From an uncultured Coriobacteriaceae bacterium (GTDB lineage Bacteria > Actinomycetota > Coriobacteriia > Coriobacteriales > Eggerthellaceae), in contig CACZAR010000009.1 of assembly GCA_902779135.1 (NCBI GenBank), positions 1-32,514 of the forward strand: a stretch of 32,514 nt of DNA, in the 5' to 3' direction. Shown here piece after piece: positions 8,244 through 15,276 of the stretch. The notes beneath the pieces are model-generated. The model had not been told where the DNA came from, searched no databases, and saw only the letters and a list, made by a program, of their open reading frames with translations. The translations under genes and the position numbers were made by a program. The number at the start of each line of letters is the position of its first letter. Positions within the stretch are counted from its first letter, which is position 1.

Positions 8244-8282
8244 GGGATGCCGACGTTTTCCGATATTGCACGTCGGCATCCC
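8244..8282 (+). terminator. 12-bp hairpin between hydA and hydE
   Basis: GGGATGCCGACG (8244-8255) and CGTCGGCATCCC (8271-8282) are perfectly complementary around a 15-nt loop that begins with TTTT. The ATG at 8247, the upstream-most start of the hydE frame, lies inside the left arm. This argues that translation starts further down, and that the stem separates structural-gene and maturase expression by partial termination or mRNA processing. Confidence 0.55.
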
Positions 8283-8300
8283 ACATTAATTAGTGAACGC

Positions 8301-9374
8301 ATGAGCGAACTGATATCGACAACTAATTCAATGGGGGAGCTTGCCACCAAGCTCTGCGAGCTTCGCTGCCTTTCGGTCGACGAGTACGCAAAACTCATCA
8401 GCGAGCGTGCCGAGGGAGACGCCAAAGGGTTGGCGGAGTTCGCTTACAAAGAGTGCGAGCGTGTGTATGGGGATGCCGTTTTTTCGCGCGGCCTCATCGA
8501 GTTCACGAATTACTGCGCCAACGATTGTCTGTACTGCGGTATCCGCAGGGGAAATGCGGAATGCAATCGCTATCGCTTGACCGATGATCAGATTGCCGCA
8601 TGCGCTGAGCAGGGCTACGAATTGGGTTTTCGAACGTTCGTGTTGCAGGGGGGCGAAGACCCGCATTCGACTGACGAGTGGCTGTGCCGTATCGTGCGCT
8701 CGCTCAAGGAGGCGCACCCTGATTGTGCGGTTACGCTGTCGGTTGGCGAGCGCAGCCGCGAGAGTTATGCGCGGTTGAGAGAAGCTGGGGCGGATCGTTA
8801 TCTGCTGCGCCACGAGACCGCGTCGCCCGTTCATTACCGCAAGCTGCATCCGCGTTCCATGTCTTACGAAAACCGCATGCGGTGTTTGGGCGACTTGCGT
8901 GACTTGGGTTATGCCGTGGGGGTGGGGTTCATGGTGGGATCTCCGTTCCAGACCCCGTCTGACCTGGCTGCTGACTTGAAGTTCATCGAGCAATTCAAAC
9001 CCGAGATGTGCGGCATCGGACCATTTGTTCCACACCACGCGACTCCGTTTGCCGGCTATGCAGGCGGGACGGTCGAGTTGACCTGTTTTTTGCTTTCAAT
9101 TATTCGGATTATCCAGCCCAACATATTGCTGCCGGCGACGACGGCGCTGGGAACGATTGATGACGAAGGGCGGGAAAAGGGCATATTGGCCGGCGCGAAC
9201 GTGGTCATGCCCAACCTGTCGCCCGCCGAAGTGCGGGCTGACTACGAGCTATATGACAACAAGATTTGCACGGGCGACGAGGCGGCCGAATGCGCAGGCT
9301 GCTTGGGCGCGCGCATGCTCGCCGTCGGGAGACGACTCGTCGTCGACCGCGGCGATCCGAAGGAGGCTGCCTGA
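8301..9374 (+). CDS. hydE: [FeFe]-hydrogenase maturase HydE (radical SAM)
   Basis: HydE is a radical SAM enzyme needed to build the azadithiolate-bridged diiron subcluster of HydA. The protein is 357 residues from ATG 8301 and has the CX3CX2C SAM cluster motif NYCANDCLYC (C72, C76, C79), then VLQGGEDP typical of HydE/BioB-like barrels. Near the C-terminus ICTGDEAAECAGC has the CX7CX2C spacing of the auxiliary cluster seen in Thermotoga HydE. The frame is open from ATG 8247, but that codon is inside a hairpin and its residues do not match the family. ATG 8301 or ATG 8331 (347 aa) fits better. Neither has a clear ribosome binding site, so the exact start is uncertain. HydG starts 2 nt after the stop, so both maturases are co-translated. 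Confidence 0.94.
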   Translation: MSELISTTNSMGELATKLCELRCLSVDEYAKLISERAEGDAKGLAEFAYKECERVYGDAVFSRGLIEFTNYCANDCLYCGIRRGNAECNRYRLTDDQIAACAEQGYELGFRTFVLQGGEDPHSTDEWLCRIVRSLKEAHPDCAVTLSVGERSRESYARLREAGADRYLLRHETASPVHYRKLHPRSMSYENRMRCLGDLRDLGYAVGVGFMVGSPFQTPSDLAADLKFIEQFKPEMCGIGPFVPHHATPFAGYAGGTVELTCFLLSIIRIIQPNILLPATTALGTIDDEGREKGILAGANVVMPNLSPAEVRADYELYDNKICTGDEAAECAGCLGARMLAVGRRLVVDRGDPKEAA

Positions 9375-9375
9375 T

Positions 9376-10824
9376 ATGGCGCTCTACGACCCGAAATCGC
9401 CCTGCGCGGACGAGTTCATCAACCATCAGGAAATAGTGGATACGCTTGCCTATGCCGAGGCCCACAAAGATGACCTCGACCTATGCAGGCGTATTCTCGC
9501 GAAGGCGCATCCAAACGTCGCGCCCAAGGAAGAGCATTGCACTTGCATCACCCATCGTGAGGCTGCCGTCTTGCTGATGTGCGACGACCCGGGCATCAAT
9601 GCGGAGATCAAGCAGTTGGCCAGGCAGATCAAGCTTGCCTATTACGGCAACCGCATCGTCCTGTTCGCACCGCTTTATCTTTCGAACTATTGCGTGAACG
9701 GCTGCCTGTACTGCCCGTACCACGCCAAGAATCGCACGATTCCCCGTCGAAAGCTGACGCAGGATGAAATCCGCGCGGAAGTGATTGCGCTTCAGGATAT
9801 GGGGCACAAACGGCTTGCCATCGAGGCGGGCGAGGACCCGAAGAACAGTCCCATCGAGTACATCCTCGAATCGATGAAGACCATCTATTCCATCAAGCAT
9901 AAAAACGGTGCGATTCGTCGCGTGAACGTGAACATTGCTGCAACGACGGTCGATGAGTATCGGATGCTGAAGGAAGCAGAGATTGGCACGTACATCCTGT
10001 TCCAAGAGACCTATCACAAGGAAAACTACCTCGAGCTGCATCCGACGGGCCCCAAACACGATTACTGCTGGCACACCGAGGCGCATGACCGCGCCATGGA
10101 AGCCGGCATCGACGATGTGGGGCTCGGCGTGCTGTTCGGGTTGGACAACTATGCGTACGAGCTCGTGGGCTTGTTGATGCATGCCGAGCATCTCGAGGCG
10201 CGGTTCGGCGTTGGGCCGCATACCATCAGCGTGCCGCGCGTGAAGCCGGCTGACGACATCGATCCGACCGATTTCGACAATTCGTTGACCGACGAGCTAT
10301 TCGAGAAGATCATCGCGCTCATTCGTGTCGCCGTGCCCTACACGGGCATGATCATTTCGACGCGCGAGTCGCAGGCAGTGCGCGAGAAGGCGTTGCAGTA
10401 CGGCATCTCGCAGATATCGGGCGGATCACGCACGAGCGTCGGCGGTTACGTGGACGAGGAGCGCCCGCACGATACCGAGCAGTTCGACGTGTCGGACCAG
10501 CGCACACTCGACGAGGTTATCAACTGGCTCATGGAGAACGGTCATATCCCAAGCTTCTGCACAGCGTGTTATCGCGCTGGCCGAACGGGGGACCGGTTCA
10601 TGGATTTCTGCAAATCGGGCGAGATACTAAATTATTGTCATCCGAATGCGCTCATGACGCTTGCCGAGTACTTGACCGACTATGCGACGCCGGCGACGGC
10701 GGAGCGCGGTTGGCGAATGATTGCCGATGAGGTGACGAAGATTCCCGATGCCCGCCGCAGGGAGATCTGCGCGGCGAACATCGAGGCGATCCGCTCGGGC
10801 GACGCGCGCGATTTCAGGTTCTAA
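9376..10824 (+). CDS. hydG: [FeFe]-hydrogenase maturase HydG (tyrosine lyase)
   Basis: HydG cleaves tyrosine to yield the CO and CN- ligands of the H-cluster, delivered on an Fe synthon. The 482-residue length is typical. The radical SAM cluster motif NYCVNGCLYC gives C106, C110 and C113. The C-terminal auxiliary cluster motif is complete as CX2CX22C (C395, C398, C421), which separates HydG from the related ThiH. The frame is open from 9157, but ATG 9376 has AAGGAGG at 9360-9366 and matches the family N-terminus, so the upstream part is overlap with hydE. It sits 2 nt after the hydE stop. With hydE and hydF nearby, the full maturation set is present and HydA should be active. Confidence 0.96.
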   Translation: MALYDPKSPCADEFINHQEIVDTLAYAEAHKDDLDLCRRILAKAHPNVAPKEEHCTCITHREAAVLLMCDDPGINAEIKQLARQIKLAYYGNRIVLFAPLYLSNYCVNGCLYCPYHAKNRTIPRRKLTQDEIRAEVIALQDMGHKRLAIEAGEDPKNSPIEYILESMKTIYSIKHKNGAIRRVNVNIAATTVDEYRMLKEAEIGTYILFQETYHKENYLELHPTGPKHDYCWHTEAHDRAMEAGIDDVGLGVLFGLDNYAYELVGLLMHAEHLEARFGVGPHTISVPRVKPADDIDPTDFDNSLTDELFEKIIALIRVAVPYTGMIISTRESQAVREKALQYGISQISGGSRTSVGGYVDEERPHDTEQFDVSDQRTLDEVINWLMENGHIPSFCTACYRAGRTGDRFMDFCKSGEILNYCHPNALMTLAEYLTDYATPATAERGWRMIADEVTKIPDARRREICAANIEAIRSGDARDFRF

Positions 10825-10864
10825 CAGCGGACTGGAAGGCAGGATTTCCACGGCGATCTGGCCC

Positions 10865-10985
10865 GATCATTTTCCCCGGGGGAAATTGATTTCGTCTGAT
10901 CAAGTTCCCCCGGGGAAAATGATTGGCGGTAGGATTTCGAGGGAATCAAGTTCCCCCGGGGAAAACGATTTCCCGCGGGGAAGAC
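10865..10985 (+). repeat. Palindromic repeat cluster A (4 copies) upstream of hydF
   Basis: Four copies of a GC-centred palindrome lie between hydG and hydF, with cores TTTCCCCGGGGGAAA, TTCCCCCGGGGAA (twice) and TTCCCGCGGGGAA. Flanks read GATCA/AATCA on the left and TGATT/CGATT on the right, so the whole unit of about 27 nt is nearly symmetric. The last copy ends just before the hydF ribosome binding site. The same family recurs at 15104-15186, 16821-16890 and 25123-25374. Confidence 0.85.
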
Positions 10986-10997
10986 GGGAGGAGAGAA

Positions 10998-12221
10998 GTG
11001 GCAGGGTTGAACGAGACGCCTTCGGGCGAGCGGGTTCACATCGGTTTCTTCGGCGTGCGCAACGCAGGCAAGTCGAGCCTCGTGAACGCTGTTACGGGTC
11101 AAGATCTTGCTGTCGTGTCGGATACGCCGGGCACGACGACCGACCCGGTGCGCAAGGCCATGGAGCTCTTGCCGGTCGGCCCCGTCCTGATCATCGACAC
11201 GCCGGGCATCGACGACGAAGGAGAGCTCGGTGACCTACGCGTTCAGAAAGCGCGCCGTGCGCTCGACTTCGTCGACGTAGCCGTGCTCGTCGTCGATTCG
11301 ACGAGAGGGCTCTCGCCGGTCGACATGGCGCTCATCAACGAATTCCAGAACAGGCGCGTCTCCTATATTATTGTTTCGAGCAAGGCCGATCTGATGCCCG
11401 ACGCCGTTGACCCAGATTCGGGTCTCGTGGAGCTCGACGAGAGCGGTGTGAAGCGTGCGCGGATCAGGGTTTCTTCAAAAGACAGATGGGGTATTGAGGA
11501 GTTGAAGGGCGTTATCGCCTCGCTTGCTTCACAAGTTGAGCGCCAGAACAAGCTCGTTTCCGATCTTCTAGAGCCAGGTGATGTGACCGTTCTCGTCGTT
11601 CCGATTGACTCAGCCGCACCGAAGGGGCGCCTCATCCTTCCGCAGCAGCAAGTCATTCGCGACATCGTTGAGGCTGGAGCTCAGGCATGCGTGACGTCGG
11701 TCGAGGGGTTACCGACGATGCTAACCGCTTTGACAAGCCCTCCCAGGCTCGTCATCACTGATTCGCAGGTGTTCGGAGCTGTCGCCAAAATCGTGCCTGC
11801 TGAGGTTCCGCTCACCTCGTTCTCAATACTCATGGCTCGTTACAAGGGTACGTTGCCCGACCAAATCGACGCAGTTGAGGCACTTGAGAAGCTGGACGAT
11901 ACGAGCTGTGTGCTCATATCGGAAGGTTGCACGCACCATCGCCAGTGCGAAGACATTGGAACGGTGAAGATTCCCCGATGGGTTCGCTCGGTATGCGGCG
12001 CAAACCCGCGTTTCGAGTTCACGTCAGGCGGTGAGTTTCCACGCGATCTTTCGCGCTACGATGCGGTCATCCATTGCGGAGGCTGCATGCTCAACGCGCG
12101 CGAGATGGAAAGCCGTGCTGGTATAGCGCGGGAACAAGACGTGCCGTTCACGAACTACGGTATGGCCATTGCAAAGGCGAACGGCGTGTTCGACAGGGCT
12201 ATAGCGTCGATTACATCCTAA
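10998..12221 (+). CDS. hydF: [FeFe]-hydrogenase maturase HydF (GTPase scaffold)
   Basis: HydF is the GTPase scaffold that carries the diiron precursor made by HydE and HydG and transfers it to HydA. The protein is 407 residues from GTG 10998, which has GGAGGAG at 10987-10993. The N-terminal GTPase domain shows the P-loop GVRNAGKS (19-26), switch threonines near 46-48, DTPG (67-70) and SKAD (128-131) in place of the usual NKxD. The C-terminal cluster-binding motif is complete as CXHX46CX2C (C311, H313, C360, C363). The frame opens upstream at 10923, but that part translates the palindromic repeats and has no family similarity. A small AGGCG/CGCCT stem at 12298-12311 overlaps the convergent gene's stop and may help end transcription. 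Confidence 0.95.
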   Translation: MAGLNETPSGERVHIGFFGVRNAGKSSLVNAVTGQDLAVVSDTPGTTTDPVRKAMELLPVGPVLIIDTPGIDDEGELGDLRVQKARRALDFVDVAVLVVDSTRGLSPVDMALINEFQNRRVSYIIVSSKADLMPDAVDPDSGLVELDESGVKRARIRVSSKDRWGIEELKGVIASLASQVERQNKLVSDLLEPGDVTVLVVPIDSAAPKGRLILPQQQVIRDIVEAGAQACVTSVEGLPTMLTALTSPPRLVITDSQVFGAVAKIVPAEVPLTSFSILMARYKGTLPDQIDAVEALEKLDDTSCVLISEGCTHHRQCEDIGTVKIPRWVRSVCGANPRFEFTSGGEFPRDLSRYDAVIHCGGCMLNAREMESRAGIAREQDVPFTNYGMAIAKANGVFDRAIASITS

Positions 12222-12302
12222 AGGTGGATGACATAGACGATTGGGCAATGCATCCCGGAATGTGATGGGGACAACGATGCGCGCTTATGTCGCAACTAGG
12301 CG

Positions 12303-12668
12303 CTAACGCCTGAGCAAGAACGAAATGCGCAGATACGAACGCTCAGCTGGATTGGAAAGATCGCAACCGGTGATTTCCTGGATGCGATGCACTCGGTACA
12401 CGAGCGAATTGCGGTGCAGGAACAGCAGCCTACCGCACTTCTGGGCGTTGCAGTCGTTCTCCAAATAGACCCTCAGCGTGCGCAGCAAATCGGTTTGGTT
12501 CTCGCGATCGTAGCGTTCGATGATGTCGAGTGCGGGATGCAGCAAGCTGTCGATTTCGCAGTTCTCGCGGATGGTGCCGACCAGCATATCCAGCGCAGCG
12601 TCAACTGAACGACCAGCTGTATACGTCTGGGCATTTTCATCTGTGACTTGGATGTGTTCGACTTGCAC
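12303..12668 (-). CDS. PucR/CdaR-type C-terminal HTH protein, probably a truncated remnant
   Basis: The 121-residue frame matches only the C-terminal DNA-binding domain of PucR/CdaR-family activators. After a short N-terminal part it has LLRTLRVYLENDCNAQ, then LFLHRNSLVYRVHRI, which is the family helix-turn-helix, and RSYLRISFLL at the end. Family members normally carry several hundred residues of sensor region in front; here an in-frame TAA occurs eight codons before the GTG start and no coding continuation is seen upstream. The start is a GTG with only a weak GGAAA before it. It converges on hydF and faces away from the cobalamin riboswitch. Most likely a decaying regulator; a stand-alone small HTH protein is possible. 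Confidence 0.55.
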   Translation of the reverse strand: MQVEHIQVTDENAQTYTAGRSVDAALDMLVGTIRENCEIDSLLHPALDIIERYDRENQTDLLRTLRVYLENDCNAQKCGRLLFLHRNSLVYRVHRIQEITGCDLSNPAERSYLRISFLLRR

Positions 12669-12989
12669 TTTCCGGACCGCTTTCCGCGCTTATGGCAGTG
12701 AGGCACCTGTCAAACTTGTTACTTTTCTTTGGTAATAAAATTATTTTATATAACGACTACAGAGATGTAAACAGGTAGTTGTGAGGATAATTTAAACAGC
12801 GATAACTTTGTCATTTTGCACAACCTTAGGATTTTCCTAATCGTTTCACCCAAAAAGGCAGCAGAGACCTTGTGAGAAGAATATAATTGCCCTACACATG
12901 GGCTTCCGCTCGTGCATTTGTTGCTGGTTTTATGGTCGTTAGTCCAGAGCAACGAATGCCGAGCCTCGGGGTCCGTTGATAACTGCATA
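12669..12989 (+). promoter_or_regulatory. AT-rich promoter region of the cobalamin-riboswitch operon
   Basis: These 321 bases hold no gene. The first part (about 12715-12860) is strikingly AT-rich for this genome (AAAATTATTTTATATAA near 12736). A good sigma-A-type -10 box TATAAT is at 12882-12887, about 100 nt before the aptamer. No convincing -35 box is seen at 16-18 bp spacing. Transcription from here would carry the riboswitch at 12990-13103 into the lipoprotein and chelatase genes. Confidence 0.5.
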
Positions 12990-13103
12990 GGGGACAGTCG
13001 TCGTACCGTGGAAGCGGACGCGCTGGGGGAATCGGGTGCGAATCCCGAGCAAGGGCCATTACTGTGAGGCGCAAGCTGCAGCCAGAATGCCCAGCCTGTC
13101 TTG
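12990..13103 (+). promoter_or_regulatory. Cobalamin riboswitch, short form
   Basis: Conserved aptamer pieces occur in order. They are GGGGGAATCGGGTGCGAATC (13025-13044), giving the P5 stem TCGGG/CCCGA, then GGCCATTACTGTGA (13054-13067) and the B12 box GCCAGAATGCCCAGCCTGTC (13081-13100). GACAG (12993-12997) and CTGTC (13096-13100) can close P1. Only about 13 nt separate ACTGTGA from GCCAG, so the large peripheral arm of the classic form is missing, as in class-II or variant cobalamin aptamers. Bound cobalamin would be expected to turn off the downstream lipoprotein, cbiK and possibly fec genes. Confidence 0.88.
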
Positions 13104-13146
13104 TTGAATGCACATACTATGAACCCTGGTGGTGTGTGTTCGCTGC

Positions 13147-13177
13147 TGAGGAGCGGGCCCTGCCCAAGTGCTCCTCA
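13147..13177 (+). terminator. Expression-platform hairpin after the cobalamin aptamer
   Basis: TGAGGAGC (13147-13154) pairs with GCTCCTCA (13170-13177), and GGGC/GCCC (13155-13158 and 13162-13165) extends the stem inward. It lies 44 nt after the B12 box and about 90 nt before the first gene. Downstream bases are CGTCTCTTCCC, pyrimidine-rich but not a U-run. It is a reasonable candidate for the regulated terminator of the riboswitch. Confidence 0.5.
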
Positions 13178-13269
13178 CGTCTCTTCCCAATAACGATTGT
13201 CGCCTAAGTAAACGTGCGAATGCGTTTCGCGTCGCACGAACGATTGTTTCGTTGCAAGGGGGAGAGGGT

Positions 13270-13824
13270 ATGAAAACCATTGTGAAACTATTTGCTTGTG
13301 CATGCGCTTTCGCGCTTGCGCTCGTCCTTGCCGGCTGCTCGTCGAGCGGCTCGGCGTCTTCTTCAGCCGCTTCGGCAAGCGCCTCTGCAAGTGCGGCGTC
13401 TGCTTCTGCTAGCGCGGAAAGCGCTTCTGCGGCAGCTGCCAGCACGCTTGAAGACGGAACCTACGAAGCCGTGTTCAGCACCGACAGCAGCATGTTCCAC
13501 GTTAACGAAGCTGATGAAGGCAAAGGCGTGCTGACCGTAGAGAACGGCAAAATGACCATCCACGTGCGTCTTGCTTCCAAGAAGATCGTCAACGTTTATG
13601 CCGGGTTGGCAAAAGATGCCGAAACCGACGCAGCAAATGTTATCCAGCCGACAACAGACACGGTTACCTATAGTGATGGAGACACAAAGGAGGTGTATGG
13701 ATTCGATATCCCGGTGCCGGCGCTCGATGAAGAGTTCGATGTTGCGATTCTCGGCGAGAAGGGCACTTGGTACGATCACAAGGTTTCCGTTTCCAATCCG
13801 GTAGCAATCGAAAAAAGCGAATAA
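13270..13824 (+). CDS. Small lipoprotein with a possible NEAT-like domain, first gene after the riboswitch
   Basis: The 184-residue protein starts with a lipoprotein signal (ATG 13270, strong GGGGGAGAGGG before it) ending in lipobox LAGC, so it should be anchored on the outer face of the membrane. A Ser/Ala-rich spacer of about 45 residues follows. The remaining 120 or so residues contain LTVENGKMTIHV, a GFDIPVPALDEEF stretch and WYDHKVSVS. The same three-part pattern (VENGKMTLTV, FEIPVTSIDEDL) recurs in the N-terminal domain of the FecB-like protein at 15277, so the two share a domain. The strand pattern resembles heme-binding NEAT domains, but the usual YxxxY pair is not clear and this is only a suggestion. 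Position under a cobalamin riboswitch, 21 nt before the chelatase, suggests capture or hand-over of a tetrapyrrole or metal at the surface. Confidence 0.8.
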   Translation: MKTIVKLFACACAFALALVLAGCSSSGSASSSAASASASASAASASASAESASAAAASTLEDGTYEAVFSTDSSMFHVNEADEGKGVLTVENGKMTIHVRLASKKIVNVYAGLAKDAETDAANVIQPTTDTVTYSDGDTKEVYGFDIPVPALDEEFDVAILGEKGTWYDHKVSVSNPVAIEKSE

Positions 13825-13845
13825 ACAACTGAGGGAAGGAAAACA

Positions 13846-15039
13846 ATGAAGTACGTAAAGTACATCGCCGTGCTTGCTCTTGCAGCATGCATGGCCCTCG
13901 TAATCGCGGGCTGCTCGTCGGGCAGCGCATCGTCCGCATCCGCTAGCGCTTCGGCCAGCTCGGCCAGCGCCTCTGCCAGCGCTTCTTCAAGCGCATCGGC
14001 CAGCGCCGACGCTGCTGCAGCCGCTGCAGTTGACGAGCTCATCGCCAAGATCCAGGTCCAGGAGCGCACCGCCACGACTGACGCTGACTGCAAGGCCGCC
14101 AAGGATGCTTGGGATGCTCTGACCGACGCCCAGAAGGAACTCGTCGAGGAGGGCGACTACTTCGGTCGCGACACGGGTGATGCCTCCAAGGACGACCCGC
14201 TGGCTGCTAAGCCCGACAAGGAGAACGAGATTCTCGTCGTGAGCTTTGGCACCTCGTTCAATGACAACCGCGTTGCCACCATCGGCGGTGTTGAGAAGGC
14301 TATCGCCGCGGCGTTCCCCGAGTGGTCCGTCCGTCGCGCCTTCACCGCCCAGATTATCATCAATCATATTGCCGCCCGTGATGGCGAGCAGATCAACAAC
14401 ATGCAGCAGGCTCTCGACCTCGCCAAGGAAGCTGGCGTGAAGAACCTCGTCATCGCCCCGACGCATCTTATGCACGGCGCTGAGTACGACGAGCTGGTCG
14501 CTGCTCTCGAGCCCTACAAGGCCGACATCAACATCGTCGTTGCCGAGCCGCTGCTCGGCGAGGTGGGCGCTGACGCCACCGTCATCAACGACGACAAGAA
14601 GGCCGTTGCCGAGGCCGTCGTGGCCGCCGCTGCTGTGCCCGAGGATCAGGCTCTGGTGCTCATGGGCCATGGCACTTCGCATGAGGCCAACGTCACCTAC
14701 AACCAGATGCAGACTGTGATGGACGAGCTTGGCTACAAGAACGTCTTCATCGGCACCGTTGAGGGCGAGCCCGAGGACACCGAGTGCTCCGTCGTCATCG
14801 ACAAGGTCAAGGATGCTGGCTTCAAGAACGTCGTCCTGCGTCCGCTGATGGTCGTCGCTGGCGACCATGCCAACAACGACATGGCCGACCCCGAGGATCC
14901 CGAGTCCTGGTTCAGCCAGTTCACGGCTGCTGGTGCTTTCGACAAGGTCGACTGCCAGATCAACGGCTTGGGCGAGATTCCTGCCGTTCAGGCTATCTAT
15001 GTCGCGCATGTGAAAGCGGTTGTGGACCAGATCGCATAA
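13846..15039 (+). CDS. cbiK: Lipid-anchored CbiK-type cobalt/metal chelatase
   Basis: Residues 125-397 match sirohydrochlorin cobaltochelatase CbiK, a class-II chelatase that inserts Co2+ into the corrin precursor without ATP. It begins ILVVSFGTSFNDNR (about 129-142). Candidate metal-binding histidines, matching the two key histidines of Salmonella CbiK, are H207 in APTHLMHG and H275 in LMGHGTSHE. Unlike cytoplasmic CbiK it has a lipoprotein signal with lipobox VIAGC (C23), a Ser/Ala spacer (24-60) and a helical linker (61-125), so it should act outside the membrane. The ATG has GAGGGAAGG upstream and lies 21 nt after the preceding lipoprotein. Corrin synthesis is cytoplasmic, so a surface CbiK is odd. 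It may load or unload metals on external tetrapyrroles before uptake by the downstream Fec-type transporter, as proposed for the periplasmic CbiK of Desulfovibrio. Confidence 0.9.
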   Translation: MKYVKYIAVLALAACMALVIAGCSSGSASSASASASASSASASASASSSASASADAAAAAAVDELIAKIQVQERTATTDADCKAAKDAWDALTDAQKELVEEGDYFGRDTGDASKDDPLAAKPDKENEILVVSFGTSFNDNRVATIGGVEKAIAAAFPEWSVRRAFTAQIIINHIAARDGEQINNMQQALDLAKEAGVKNLVIAPTHLMHGAEYDELVAALEPYKADINIVVAEPLLGEVGADATVINDDKKAVAEAVVAAAAVPEDQALVLMGHGTSHEANVTYNQMQTVMDELGYKNVFIGTVEGEPEDTECSVVIDKVKDAGFKNVVLRPLMVVAGDHANNDMADPEDPESWFSQFTAAGAFDKVDCQINGLGEIPAVQAIYVAHVKAVVDQIA

Positions 15040-15060
15040 ACTGCGTCCCTCCCTTTCCCG

Positions 15061-15098
15061 GCGGGGCGGGAGCCACACGGTTCTCGCCCCGCTCTTTT
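15061..15098 (+). terminator. Terminator after cbiK
   Basis: GCGGGGCG (15061-15068) pairs with CGCCCCGC (15085-15092), and further pairs close the loop side. CTCTTTTCC follows immediately. This is a GC-rich stem with a T-rich tail, 22 nt after the cbiK stop. The downstream FecB-like gene therefore probably has its own promoter or is reached only by read-through. Confidence 0.75.
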
Positions 15099-15103
15099 CC
15101 TCA

Positions 15104-15186
15104 ATCGTTTTCCCCGTGGGAAAATGATTGGGGGATAGTCGAAATGCTTTCCCCGCGGGAAACTGATTTCCTGCGGGGAAGCGATT
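15104..15186 (+). repeat. Palindromic repeat cluster B (3 copies)
   Basis: Three units of the TTCCCCSSGGGAA palindrome family lie between the cbiK terminator and the FecB-like gene. The cores are TTTTCCCCGTGGGAAAA (about 15108-15124), TTTCCCCGCGGGAAA and TTCCTGCGGGGAA. Each is followed by a GATT-type flank. The first core has a GT/GG deviation that weakens the symmetry. Confidence 0.8.
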
Positions 15187-15214
15187 CGGATTATGATTTG
15201 CTTACAGGGCGATG

Positions 15215-15253
15215 GCCTCTCCAAGCGCGCATGTTGGGCGCTCTTGGAGAGGC
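15215..15253 (+). promoter_or_regulatory. Hairpin in the leader of the FecB-like gene
   Basis: GCCTCTCCAAG (15215-15225) is perfectly complementary to CTTGGAGAGGC (15243-15253), with CGC/GCG able to extend the stem past a small bulge. A TATGAT -10-like box is at 15192-15197, about 20 nt earlier, so the stem would be near the 5' end of the message. The ribosome binding region (GGGGG, 15267-15271) lies outside it. A stabilising or regulatory leader stem is likely. Confidence 0.45.
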
Positions 15254-15276
15254 GGATTCGCATAGTGGGGGTTGTC

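Noticed and set aside
6430-8286. A 618-codon minus-strand open frame opposite hydA
   Set aside because: Antisense shadow of a gene with all H-cluster motifs; no ribosome binding site or domain similarity.
13987-15078. A 363-codon minus-strand open frame opposite cbiK
   Set aside because: Shadow frame of the chelatase gene; translation is repetitive and unrecognisable.
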